Shown in pieces: positions 49,219 to 58,500 of a stretch of DNA of 64,000 nucleotides. The stretch's first letter is position 1. Every line of letters begins with the position of its first letter. The notes below the pieces were generated by a model. It had not been told where the DNA came from and ran no database searches. It saw only the letters and a program-made list of their open reading frames with translations. The DNA is from an uncultured Desulfobacter sp. (GTDB taxonomy: Bacteria; Desulfobacterota; Desulfobacteria; Desulfobacterales; Desulfobacteraceae): contig NZ_OY781882.1 of NCBI RefSeq assembly GCF_963677125.1, positions 442,501 through 506,500 of the forward strand. The letters are read 5' to 3'. The position numbers and the translations under genes were made by a program.

Positions 49219-51252
49219 ATGAAAAAATCACGTTCCTTAAAATTAAAGATTACCTTCTGGGTAGCAATCATTCTTTTTGTTTGCTCCGCCTTGATCATTA
49301 TTTTCGATCATATCTCCAGCAGTGTAAAAGACAAATTTTCAGATAAATTTATGATTAACGTGTTTGATGATGTCAGACTCGAAAATGAGAAATTTCACAT
49401 CAAGCGGACAAGTGATGCACTCCAAAATTTTGCGGGTTCCGAGGAGGTCATCGGATATCTGGAAGACGATCGAAGTGATGGGAATCGTCAGGTTATAGAT
49501 GGGTTGTTCATCACGCTTGCTGAAGCCCTGAAAATGCGAAAACTGGTATTGCTGGATAAAAATTACGATGTGGTTTTCTCAAAAAATGGGCAAAATTCCT
49601 TTGCCAAAGACAACGTATTTACCACGGACGGATTAAAAAAATTATATGCCCAATCAGCAGAAACCTGGGCAAACCAAGGGGCCTGCATTGAAGCGGACGG
49701 CAAGGTAGTCTTTATTGTAGCCACGGCAGTCATTAATGATGACGATCAGGTTGTGGGTATGGCGGCTTGTGAACTGCCGGTTGGAGAACTGGCCTTATCG
49801 TTTGCCAAAATCGTGAAAGGGTACGTGGGATATCAGGGCGCTGATTCAACCTTCTCCGGAGCCTGTGACAGTACCTTTTTCGAACAGGTTTCGCCTGAGA
49901 AAAGAAAAAATGCCGCGTCAAATACCAGTTTTGTGCTTGAGCTAAAAGCGGTCTGTACACCCGAATCATTGAATGCGTCGGCGGCCGGCCCGTTAAAAGA
50001 AAAACAGCAGGCCCCCAAGGCCGAATCCCATCGGACTTTTTATAAGCTTTATCCCATCGAAGTTGAGGATATCAATAAACATTTTTACAGATATTGGCTG
50101 GTTTTGGACTATTCGGATCCGGCTAAGGTCGAAAACAGATTGGGCTTTATTAAGCCCCTGGTTATTTGTGGCATATTAATCGTCAGCATACTGTTGTTGT
50201 TTGTCTTTTTATCCCGATTGATCAAACCCCTGGAAAAGGTTGTGGAGGCCTTAAAAGATATTGCCCAGGGTGAAGGTGATTTAACACAACGGCTTGAAGT
50301 AGAGGTTCATAATGAAATCGGAGAAGTGGCCAGCTGGTTTAATGCCTTTGTGGACCGGGTCCATCAGCTCGTAGTTCAAATCGGGGAAAATTCAAATGTT
50401 GTTTCAGATGCTTCCAACCACTTACAGCAGACATCTGACAAGCTGGATAAAAGTTCAGATGATTTGTCTACAATGACCCAGTCCGCGGCATCTGCAACCG
50501 ATGAGATGAGCCAGAGCATGAATTCTGTAGCGGCTGCCGGCGAGCAGGCATCTGTTAATTTAGAAGCCGTTTCCGAAGCCGCAGGAATAATGAAGGCCGG
50601 GTTGGGTCAAGTGGCCAAGGCGTGTCATAATGCCCGGCAAATTTCCGAAGAAGCTTCTTCCCAGGTCCAATCTGCATCCGTCAGGGTTGTGGATTTAGGG
50701 GGCGCGGCAAGAGAAATCGGCAAAGTAGTTGAAGTGATCACGGAAATTGCGGAACAGACCAACCTTCTTGCGTTGAATGCAACCATTGAAGCAGCAAGGG
50801 CCGGAGAAGCAGGCAAGGGGTTTGCCGTTGTGGCCGGCGAGATAAAAAATCTGGCTGCCCAGACAGCCAATGCAACCCTTGAAATCACCCACAAGATTAC
50901 AGCAATTCAAGATTCTACAGACAATACTGTCAATGATGTGGAAAAGATCACCACAGTTATTTCAGAAGTGTCTAAAATCGTTACCGGCATTGCCTTGGAG
51001 TTGGAGGAGCAATCGGTATCGGCGTTTCAGGTGGCGGAAAATATCGAGCAGGCCTCTGCCGGCATGGGCGAGGTCAGTCAAAATATCGCCCAAAGTTCCA
51101 GTACCGCAACTTTAATATCAAAAGATATTGCAGGGGTCAGTGCCATTGCCGGGGATATATCTAAAGAGGGCTCGGATATGAACCAGAGTGCAAAAACACT
51201 GTCGGAACTGGCATCCCGGCTTCATAACAGTGTCGGTGTGTTTAAAGTCTAA
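49219..51252 (+). CDS. Methyl-accepting chemotaxis protein with large periplasmic sensor
   Basis: A 677-aa transmembrane chemoreceptor. First helix about 10-30 (ITFWVAIILFVCSALIIIFD), periplasmic sensor about 31-305 of dCache-like size, second helix about 308-332 (LVICGILIVSILLLFVFLS), HAMP about 333-390 (IKPLEKVVEALKDIAQGEGD), and a signalling domain with the invariant tip EQTNLLALNATIEAARAGEA (about 513). The sensor has three Cys (NQGACIEAD, SGACDST, KAVCTPE), unusual for a periplasmic ligand domain. It lies between two exported rhodanese genes in the same direction, which hints at sensing of sulfur compounds (inference). No CheW-binding pentapeptide tail is seen. Confidence 0.9.
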   Translation: MKKSRSLKLKITFWVAIILFVCSALIIIFDHISSSVKDKFSDKFMINVFDDVRLENEKFHIKRTSDALQNFAGSEEVIGYLEDDRSDGNRQVIDGLFITLAEALKMRKLVLLDKNYDVVFSKNGQNSFAKDNVFTTDGLKKLYAQSAETWANQGACIEADGKVVFIVATAVINDDDQVVGMAACELPVGELALSFAKIVKGYVGYQGADSTFSGACDSTFFEQVSPEKRKNAASNTSFVLELKAVCTPESLNASAAGPLKEKQQAPKAESHRTFYKLYPIEVEDINKHFYRYWLVLDYSDPAKVENRLGFIKPLVICGILIVSILLLFVFLSRLIKPLEKVVEALKDIAQGEGDLTQRLEVEVHNEIGEVASWFNAFVDRVHQLVVQIGENSNVVSDASNHLQQTSDKLDKSSDDLSTMTQSAASATDEMSQSMNSVAAAGEQASVNLEAVSEAAGIMKAGLGQVAKACHNARQISEEASSQVQSASVRVVDLGGAAREIGKVVEVITEIAEQTNLLALNATIEAARAGEAGKGFAVVAGEIKNLAAQTANATLEITHKITAIQDSTDNTVNDVEKITTVISEVSKIVTGIALELEEQSVSAFQVAENIEQASAGMGEVSQNIAQSSSTATLISKDIAGVSAIAGDISKEGSDMNQSAKTLSELASRLHNSVGVFKV

Positions 51253-51542
51253 ACTGCCTGATTTGTCTCATCTATGCGCAGCAGTTCCATAAAAAAAATA
51301 TTTTTTTTAAAGTTCGTGCTGTTGTTCAAAATCCCTAGGAAATAATATGGGGCCCATCTTTACCCGGATTCTAAAGTCTGATAAAACTTCCCTTCATAGA
51401 TAATTGATATTTCAATTTTAATAGGAGCCACGGGCTGAGTTGACCCTTTCAACACCCAGGCCCAGTCCGCAATGAAAGTTGAAAGATCTGTGGCAGTTGC
51501 ACAGGCTTTCTAATAAACGAACATTGTTACAGGAGATTGAAA

Positions 51543-52130
51543 ATGAAAAAAAGTAATTATTTCTGTATGGTTGTTGTTTTGATTATTACTGCAATGATCA
51601 GTGTCGGCTGTGCTAAAAAAGAGCCATTGAGCTATTCCAGTAAAACGGAAGGGCATAAAGGCGGCGATCTAACGCCGTCCCAAGCGTACCAAATGGCCAC
51701 CGAAGATGAGCATGTTTTTATTGTGGATGTCAGAACCCGGCCGGAATATGTTCTGGTTGGGCATCCAACTATTGCATATCATGTTCCAATAAAATTTTGG
51801 ACAGGAAAACATGCCACTAAAGGATACGGTATGGTCATTAATGAAAATTTTACAAAGGATCTTAAAAAACGTTTCGATCCTGACACCGATACGCTTATCT
51901 TTATGTGCAGAAGCGGCAGCCGCTCCTGCGATGCGACAAACGTGGCCGCTTCAAAGGCCAGCTGGCCTAATGATAAAATATACAACATGATGGGCGGATT
52001 TGAAGGGGATAAAGTAAAAAACGAACATAGCGTGTATTATGGAAAGCGTGTGTTGGGTGGTTGGAAGAATGAAGGGCTGCCATGGACCTATAAATTAGAT
52101 CCAAATCTTGCTTATCCCGAAGCTGATTAA
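51543..52130 (+). CDS. Rhodanese-domain lipoprotein
   Basis: A 195-aa lipoprotein; ATG 51543 follows AGGAGATTG (a TTG at 51537 is in frame). Lipobox ISVGC at about residue 24. The rhodanese domain (about 50-185) has HVFIVDVRTRPEYVLVGHP, the active loop FMCRSGSRSCDATN (nucleophile Cys in CRSGSRS), and MGGFEGDK. CRSGSRS fits a six-residue active loop typical of sulfurtransferases. Anchored to the inner or outer membrane facing the periplasm. With the rhodanese at 48480 it brackets the chemoreceptor gene. Confidence 0.85.
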   Translation: MKKSNYFCMVVVLIITAMISVGCAKKEPLSYSSKTEGHKGGDLTPSQAYQMATEDEHVFIVDVRTRPEYVLVGHPTIAYHVPIKFWTGKHATKGYGMVINENFTKDLKKRFDPDTDTLIFMCRSGSRSCDATNVAASKASWPNDKIYNMMGGFEGDKVKNEHSVYYGKRVLGGWKNEGLPWTYKLDPNLAYPEAD

Positions 52131-52225
52131 GCGTGATGAAACCGTTGCCAAAGCATCACTGTTTTATGCTGCGAGGTATCAAAACGAGAATAACGGTTAA
52201 GCGGATATCATCCAAGAGATGAAGC

Positions 52226-52273
52226 AAATAAGGATAGATCTTGTGGAAAGAGAGCCACGATCTATCCTTATTT
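52226..52273. terminator. Strong inverted repeat, bidirectional terminator candidate
   Basis: AAATAAGGATAGATC (52226-52240) and its exact complement (52259-52273), with an inner GTGG/CCAC pairing, lie about 95 bp after the rhodanese lipoprotein gene. 15 bp of perfect stem; A and T runs flank it on each side, so it could act in both directions. Confidence 0.65.
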
Positions 52274-52357
52274 GTTATCTGTCAAAAAAATATGATTATA
52301 TGTGATATTGACCAACCCCATAACCGGTAAAATGTGAAGGTTTTTATAAAATAATTT

Positions 52358-53158
52358 ATGTCCGATTATCAATATCAATACAACTTGTGCAATGTGCCTG
52401 CCTGGGTCATTGGCTCCCGGGAATTCAACGCTGATCCCACGCCGTTAAGTGTTCATGGTGTACGCAAAGCCCATGCCCATTTTTTTAAACAGTTAGACGA
52501 GCTGTCCAGCTGGGAAGAGCGGGCAAGAATATTTCAAGATTATATGGAGGTTGCGTTTCATCTTCATCAGTGGCGGGAAGCAGGTGATGTCGGTCAATTG
52601 CTCAGTATAAAGCACAGTTATTTAAGATTTCTGAGGGGATGGCTTTTTGATGCCGATTCCGTTGAAGGGGCTGTCTTAAAGGGATGGGTGCAAACCCGGA
52701 TGGGATTGCCGCCACTGCATCATCGTGGCCGGATCGACGGGAAAGAGAGTGACGAGTATTTATCATACATGAAGGATCGCATGAAAGGTTCCGCGCGAAC
52801 CAACGGTATTTTCAACCAGCTGGATCTTCTCTATGAATTTGTTCAGTACGAGCTGAAACGTCGCAATCCGGATACGACTCACATAACCCTTTATAGAGGA
52901 GTTCATGGCTTTTTTGACCATGATCTGCTTGAATGGGACAAAAAGAAAGGTAAAGGGGTGGTCCGGCTCAATAATTTGAATTCCTTTACCCATGATTTTG
53001 AGCGGGCCTGGGAATTTGGTACATTTGTTATTGAAGCCCAAATACCTGTTTACAAAATTTTTTTTGATGGCGCTTTTCTTCATGCCGGGATACTCAAAGG
53101 AGAGGAAGAGGTGCTGGTTATTGGCGGTGAGTACGATATTACCAGACGAATCATATAA
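52358..53158 (+). CDS. draT: NAD+-dinitrogenase-reductase ADP-ribosyltransferase
   Basis: A 266-aa protein of the usual DraT length. Conserved DraT blocks: YNLCNVPAWVIGSREFN, SYLRFLRGWLFDADSVEGAV, KGWVQTRMGLPPLHH. The ADP-ribosyltransferase signature is Arg in TLYRGVHGF, Ser in LNNLNSFTHDFERA and Glu in LKGEEEVLVIGG (R-S-E type). DraT turns off nitrogenase by ADP-ribosylating an Arg of the Fe protein NifH when ammonium appears or energy drops. Its presence implies nif genes elsewhere in the genome; none are in this window. It is followed by draG after a terminator. Confidence 0.95.
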   Translation: MSDYQYQYNLCNVPAWVIGSREFNADPTPLSVHGVRKAHAHFFKQLDELSSWEERARIFQDYMEVAFHLHQWREAGDVGQLLSIKHSYLRFLRGWLFDADSVEGAVLKGWVQTRMGLPPLHHRGRIDGKESDEYLSYMKDRMKGSARTNGIFNQLDLLYEFVQYELKRRNPDTTHITLYRGVHGFFDHDLLEWDKKKGKGVVRLNNLNSFTHDFERAWEFGTFVIEAQIPVYKIFFDGAFLHAGILKGEEEVLVIGGEYDITRRII

Positions 53159-53171
53159 CAGCCATGGGCTG

Positions 53172-53245
53172 ACCTGACATCTCATCTGTCAGGTTTGGTC
53201 CACAACAAATATTTTAAGATCTGAGTAACTTACTCAGACTTTTTT
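53172..53245 (+). terminator. Two hairpins and a T run between draT and draG
   Basis: ACCTGACA/TGTCAGGT (53172-53194) forms a first hairpin. TCTGAGTA/TACTCAGA (53220-53238, 3-nt loop) is followed by C and six T (53240-53245), a standard rho-independent terminator, only 20 bp before the draG start. It would limit read-through from draT, so draG may be expressed at a different level or from its own promoter. Confidence 0.7.
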
Positions 53246-53264
53246 ATAAAAATAGGGAAGATTG

Positions 53265-54185
53265 ATGCAATCGGTACCAATACCTGACAGAAAACAAATT
53301 GTGGAGAAGGCAAAGGGCGCCTTTGTCGGTCTTGCCATAGGAGATGCGCTAGGGGCGACTACCGAGTTCATGACGGCCCAGGAAATTAAATTACAATATG
53401 GTGTGCATGATCAGATCATTGGGAAAGGATGGCTCTATCTTAGAGCAGGCCAGGTGACCGATGACACTGAAATGTCAATTTGTATCGGACGGGCCATTCA
53501 AAAATCCAAGGGATGGGATCTTACTGCCGTGGCCGAGGAATTTGCCGCTTGGGTAGGAGGACGACCCATTGATGTCGGCTCTACATGTGCCAGGGGGATC
53601 AGGAACTATATTCTCCATCAAACCCTTGAAGTGGCACCAAGTCGTTGGAGTGCCGGAAACGGGGCCTTGATGCGAATGCTTCCCGTTGCACTCTACACCT
53701 TGGGAAATCAAGATCTTCTTGCCCGATATGTGGTGGAGCAGGCCCATATTACGCACAATAATCCCTTGTCTGATGCGGCATGTATCTTTTTTGGCCGCCT
53801 GCTTCATGAGACTATGATGGGTGCTGAATTATTCCGTCAGCTTCTGGCCCTGACCAAAAGTTTTGTGAAAGAATATCCGGACTTTTGTTATGTGCCTTAT
53901 CCAGGTAAAAGCTCTGCCTATGTAGTTGATACCGTGCAGACTGTTTTTCATTTTTTATTTTCAACAGACAACTTTGAAGATTGCCTTGTCGGTACGGTAA
54001 ATCAGGGCGGGGATGCGGATACCACCGGCGCATTAGTCGGGATGCTTGCCGGCGCTGTTTATGGCGTCGAGGGGATACCCAAGCGCTGGTTGAAACGGCT
54101 GGATCCCCGTGTTTATTCCGAGGTCGATGCACTTGCAACATATCTAGTGGAACTCTCGCCGGCACTTTTGTCATTGAAGGATTAA
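53265..54185 (+). CDS. draG: ADP-ribosyl-[dinitrogen reductase] hydrolase
   Basis: A 306-aa protein; ATG 53265 follows AGGGAAG (a TTG at 53262 is in frame). The ADP-ribosylglycohydrolase motifs with bimetal ligands are present: GLAIGDALGATTEFMT, GQVTDDTEMSICIGRA, ARGIRNY, GNGALMRMLPVAL, QAHITHNN and NQGGDADTTGALVGMLAGAV. DraG removes ADP-ribose from the nitrogenase Fe protein and restores its activity. Together with DraT it makes a complete reversible switch. No DraB or GlnB-family gene is adjacent here. Confidence 0.95.
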   Translation: MQSVPIPDRKQIVEKAKGAFVGLAIGDALGATTEFMTAQEIKLQYGVHDQIIGKGWLYLRAGQVTDDTEMSICIGRAIQKSKGWDLTAVAEEFAAWVGGRPIDVGSTCARGIRNYILHQTLEVAPSRWSAGNGALMRMLPVALYTLGNQDLLARYVVEQAHITHNNPLSDAACIFFGRLLHETMMGAELFRQLLALTKSFVKEYPDFCYVPYPGKSSAYVVDTVQTVFHFLFSTDNFEDCLVGTVNQGGDADTTGALVGMLAGAVYGVEGIPKRWLKRLDPRVYSEVDALATYLVELSPALLSLKD

Positions 54186-54231
54186 AACGTTATTTAACGA
54201 CAGTGTTGTATCAAAATCTAAAAAGGAAATT

Positions 54232-54894
54232 ATGAAATATCAACATGTGTTTAACGACGGGGCTGTGTGTGATCTGCCCGTGGGCAAGGTGGTTTGTGTG
54301 GGGCGCAATTATGTGGATCATATCAAGGAACTGGATAACCCCATGCCCACAGAACCTATTTTATTTATAAAACCTGCAACATCCCTACAGCCGATCAGTG
54401 CGCCTATTGTGATCCCTGATTTTACCAATGACTGCCACAATGAGACGGAACTGGCGGTGTTGATCGGCAAAAAGATCACCCGGGCAAGCTTGCAAGAGGC
54501 TCAGACCGCTGTTGCAGGATATGGGCTTGCATTGGATTTGACCCTGCGGGATGTTCAGGCATCGCTGAAAAAGAAAGGGCTGCCCTGGGAGAAGGCAAAA
54601 GCATTCGACGGGTCCTGTCCTATTTCTCCTTTTATTGGACCCGATGCCCTTGCCGATCCCCAGGATACGCAGTTGAAACTGGAAGTAAATGGGCAGGTGC
54701 GGCAAAATGAGAGCACAAAGTTGATGATTAACAAAATATTTGACTTAATCGTTTATATGTCCGGTTTTTTTACGCTGCTACCCGGAGATGTTGTTCTTAC
54801 CGGAACCCCGGCCGGTGTTGCGGCTTTGAAATCAGGCGATAAACTGGCGCTGGAACTTGACGGTCGGTTTCGCTTTTCTGCATCTGTTGCCTGA
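54232..54894 (+). CDS. Fumarylacetoacetate hydrolase-family enzyme (acylpyruvase-like)
   Basis: A 220-aa single-domain FAH protein, start ATG 54232 with AAGGAAA upstream. Motifs: VVCVGRNYVDHIKELDNPMP, PILFIKPATSL, CHNETELAVLIGKK (metal-binding Glu pair), GYGLALDLTLRDVQ (metal-binding Asp), WEKAKAFDGSCPISPFI, LLPGDVVLTGTPAGV. This size and pattern fit FAHD1/YcgM-like acylpyruvate hydrolases or oxaloacetate decarboxylases. It lies 46 bp after draG but has no known tie to nitrogen fixation; probably only co-located. Reads toward the convergent response-regulator gene. Confidence 0.9.
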   Translation: MKYQHVFNDGAVCDLPVGKVVCVGRNYVDHIKELDNPMPTEPILFIKPATSLQPISAPIVIPDFTNDCHNETELAVLIGKKITRASLQEAQTAVAGYGLALDLTLRDVQASLKKKGLPWEKAKAFDGSCPISPFIGPDALADPQDTQLKLEVNGQVRQNESTKLMINKIFDLIVYMSGFFTLLPGDVVLTGTPAGVAALKSGDKLALELDGRFRFSASVA

Positions 54895-54949
54895 GCCGGC
54901 GTTTTTGCAATCGAAAAAAGCGTTAAAAATCATGGAAATGAAAAAAGAA

Positions 54950-55531
54950 TTAAAACGACTCTTTTGATTCTTTTTTCATTTGTATATACCATGGTTCCTT
55001 TCCATATAATCTGTCTCCGCATTGAGCGCACATGCTGTGGGTGAAAGTTGAATCCGAATATTTTTCAATATATGCTTCAAGGCTTTTCCAGTAGCCGTTC
55101 ACATCCCTGACCTTTTTACAAACCGAACAAATGGGGATCAGGTGTCTTAGCTGTTTCATTTCAACGTGGGTTTTGACCCGGGCAAGCAACTCTTCGGGGA
55201 TAAATGGTTTGGAAACATAGTCAACGCCACCCACGTTGAATCCTTTTACAATGTCAGGGGTTTCTGTTTTTGCCGTTACAAAGATAACCGGTATGTGGCT
55301 GGTTCTTGAGTCTTTTTTTAATTTTTCGCAGAATTTATAACCATCCATCTGCGGCATGATGATATCCAGTAAAATAAGATCCGGCAGCTTGGTTTCACAA
55401 AAGGTCAATGCTTCAATGCCGTTATGGGCGACACCGACTTGATAATCATTGGCCATTAATAAACTGCCCATAAATTGAATGTTTTCGGTGTTGTCATCAA
55501 CAATCAGGATTAACGTGTTTGTATCACTCAT
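54950..55531 (-). CDS. Response regulator with C-terminal zinc-ribbon-like module
   Basis: A 193-aa protein. Residues about 5-120 form a receiver domain (LILIVDDNTENIQFMGSLL, LILLDIIMPQMDGYKF with the phosphoacceptor Asp, VIFVTAKTET, VDYVSKPF). The C-terminal part has ICSVCKKVRDVNGYW and HSMCAQCGDRLYGKEPW, two CxxC pairs that look like a small metal-binding module often seen fused to receivers; no DNA-binding or enzyme domain. The start overlaps the 1924-aa kinase gene by 8 bp, so the two are translationally coupled and it is likely the partner of that kinase. Confidence 0.85.
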   Translation of the reverse strand: MSDTNTLILIVDDNTENIQFMGSLLMANDYQVGVAHNGIEALTFCETKLPDLILLDIIMPQMDGYKFCEKLKKDSRTSHIPVIFVTAKTETPDIVKGFNVGGVDYVSKPFIPEELLARVKTHVEMKQLRHLIPICSVCKKVRDVNGYWKSLEAYIEKYSDSTFTHSMCAQCGDRLYGKEPWYIQMKKESKESF

Positions 55532-58500
55532 GGGACACCTCCAAGTTGTGGATGGATGTTGTTATAATGTTGGCATATCTGGTAAGACACTCCTTCATTT
55601 TTTTGATATCAAAGGCCGTTAGCAGATCGAGCATATGATTGCCCATATCTGACATCTCTTTTATGTTAAATGTTTCTCCAATTGTGTTGAGCTGTTCAGC
55701 AAGGTTTTTGAATTCATTTGCGACAAAGGCATGCTCCATATTTTCAAAGCAGGGCAATATGTCATGCTGCAGCTGCCGGCACAACACATCCGGCTGATCT
55801 GCTTTTGACAGGAGAAGCAAATTTGTGGGTTTTTCTGTTGTATCAGGAACGGTATCAATGGGTTTGTAGGTCACATATTGGGTAATTACCGCCAATAGTG
55901 AGTCCAGATCCAGGGGCTTTGCCAGATAACCGGCAAATCCTGACATAAGTGCTGCTTCTTTCTCTTCTCTGGTGGGAGAGGCCGTTAAGGCGATAACGGG
56001 AATTGGGCTGGTATCCAGGCGGTTTTTTAATATGCCGACAACTTCAAAACCATCCATCACCGGCATTTTGATATCCATGAGAATAAGATCCGGTGTCAGT
56101 TCAATGGACAGCAGTATGGCTTCATGTCCATTAGTGGCTGTCATCACTTCCAGATTCATTTTTGACAACACCGTTTGCAAAAACAACCGGTTGGATTCAA
56201 TTGTATCCACAATAAGGATTCTTTTCCGGTTAAACACGATGTTTTCTAATGGGCCGTTAGATTTTTCAGGTTCAGTATCCCGGGTTTTGATCTTGGCCAC
56301 ATTAAAAAAACGGACCTCAAAACGGCTTCCCTGGTTGGGGCTGCTTGTGACCGTTATTGTGCCCTTCATCAGTTTCACCAGTCGGCGGGTAATGGCAAGG
56401 CCAAGGCCGGTTCCACCATATTTTGCTGTGTCTTGATTTTTCTGTTGTTCAAAGGATTGAAAAATGAGTTCCTGCTCCGCTTTAGGAATGCCAATGCCGG
56501 TATCCTGGACAGATAAGGTTAATTCAAGTTTGTCTTCACGTGTCTTTTTAACATGGGATGAAAGGGTCACCCCACCGGTATTGGTGAATTTTACGGCATT
56601 ACCAACAAGATTTAGAAGAATTTGCCGGATCCTGATTTCGTCCAGATTGAGCAGGTTCGGTAAATTAGTACAATGGGAGACGACAAACTGCAGCTTTTTT
56701 GCCTTGCATTTCATGCCAAAAATTTGTTCAATTTCCATGAATATGGTTCTCAGATTCACCGGGGCGTAGGTGATGTCCATTTTTCCTGCCTCAATTTTGG
56801 ACAGATCAAGCACATCGTTGACCAGGGTGACCAGATTTTTCCCGGCGGTTTTAATGGCGTCCACATAGCTTTTTTGTTTGGGGTCGGATACCAAAGTGGA
56901 CAAAAGTTCACTGAAACCGGTTACGGCGATCAGCGGGGTGCGCAGTTCATGGCTCATGTTATTTAAAAATTCAGATTTTGCTTCATTGGCCTGATCCGCT
57001 TTCCTGCGGGCGATCTTAAGCGCTTCGTTCTGGGCGGCCAACTCTTTGGTCCGTTCCTTAACCCGAAGTTCTAGTTGATTGTATATTTTGGCATTGTTCA
57101 GCGATATGGCGATCTGCGTGGATAACAATTTGACGGTCTCCCGGCGGCTTGCCGTAAATGTATTCTTGATTTGCCTGTGTTCCAGGTAAATGACCGCGAT
57201 GATTTTGGCACTGACAACCGCAGGTATTGCAATAAGGGATTGGGGTTTGACCCGGGTCATATAGGCATTTTCCGGCTGAACTGGAAACTGCTCGAGATTG
57301 GCCGGCTGACCGGTTCTAATCACGTAATTAACCATATCAACACAGAGCATATCCCTGTGTAAAGGAAGGCTTTCCAGAAAGATTTCTTCACCTTCAATAT
57401 TTTTGAATGCTTCTATATACCAATCCTTTTTTTTAAGGATCAAAAATCCGCGTTCAGCCCCGGATACCTCGAGAAGAATCTGCATCATCTGTTTTAATAA
57501 CGCTCTTATATCGGTCTCCTGAGCCAGTACATTTTGGGCATTGATGACACTTAACAGATCCAGGTCATGAACCTGGGTGTCAAAATGAATGTGACGGTAT
57601 TTTTGTCGCAGTTGCTGACTTTTTCTTGTCGCCCCCCAGCGCTCATAGTCTTGAATGGCTTCTTGGGCGTAATACTCACATAACTCTGTGTTTTCCTGTT
57701 CCTCCCAGAAAGAGGCAAATCGCTCATAGATCAGGGATTTTTCGTGTAGAAAACGGTTTTGTCTGACGGCCACAATCGCATGGATATAACAGTGAATGGC
57801 CAAAGGAACATTATTTTTTTTTCTGGCAATTTCTGCTTCAAGAAAGTGGAATTTATGTTTGAAGTTGTCCGCAGATCCCTGGCTCCACCGGCGCATCTGA
57901 TCCAATGCCCGGGTGACGGTGTCCCATTTTTCATCAGCCGGGTCCAGTACCACACAGGCACTTAACGCGGCATAGAAAAGCCCTGTCTGGGCCGAAATGA
58001 ACCCGGTAATATAAAGAAGGCGTGTGTTTGCTTCGCACCCGAATGCATAGGCCTGTTTAAACGCACCCCCCATATATGCAAGCTGTGTTTTATATACGAA
58101 AAACAAACAAAGGGCCATGGCGTTTTCTTTGTTTTTCTCAATGAAGTCAGCCTCATTGAATCCCTCTCGGCAGAAATTGCAGAAATCGCCATCGTCGGTC
58201 ATTAAGGTTTTTACCATTTGAAAAAAAGGTAAAATAATGGCGGTGCCATGAAGGTTTTGGGTTTTTTCATTAAACGCTATTGTTTTTTGAGTTTCTGCCA
58301 AAACTTTTTGGAGGATGTCTCCGCGTTCCCACATATATGAGACCGTATCAAAGTAGGTATATCCCGCCATCTGGATATCACCACCCTGTACAAGCAGATG
58401 ATGAGCGTCCCCGGCAATTTTCAGTGCGGTATCGTCTTTCATGGATTTGCACCAATGCCAGTTAATCAGAGCCAAAATATGTTTACTGTTACCTAATGCC

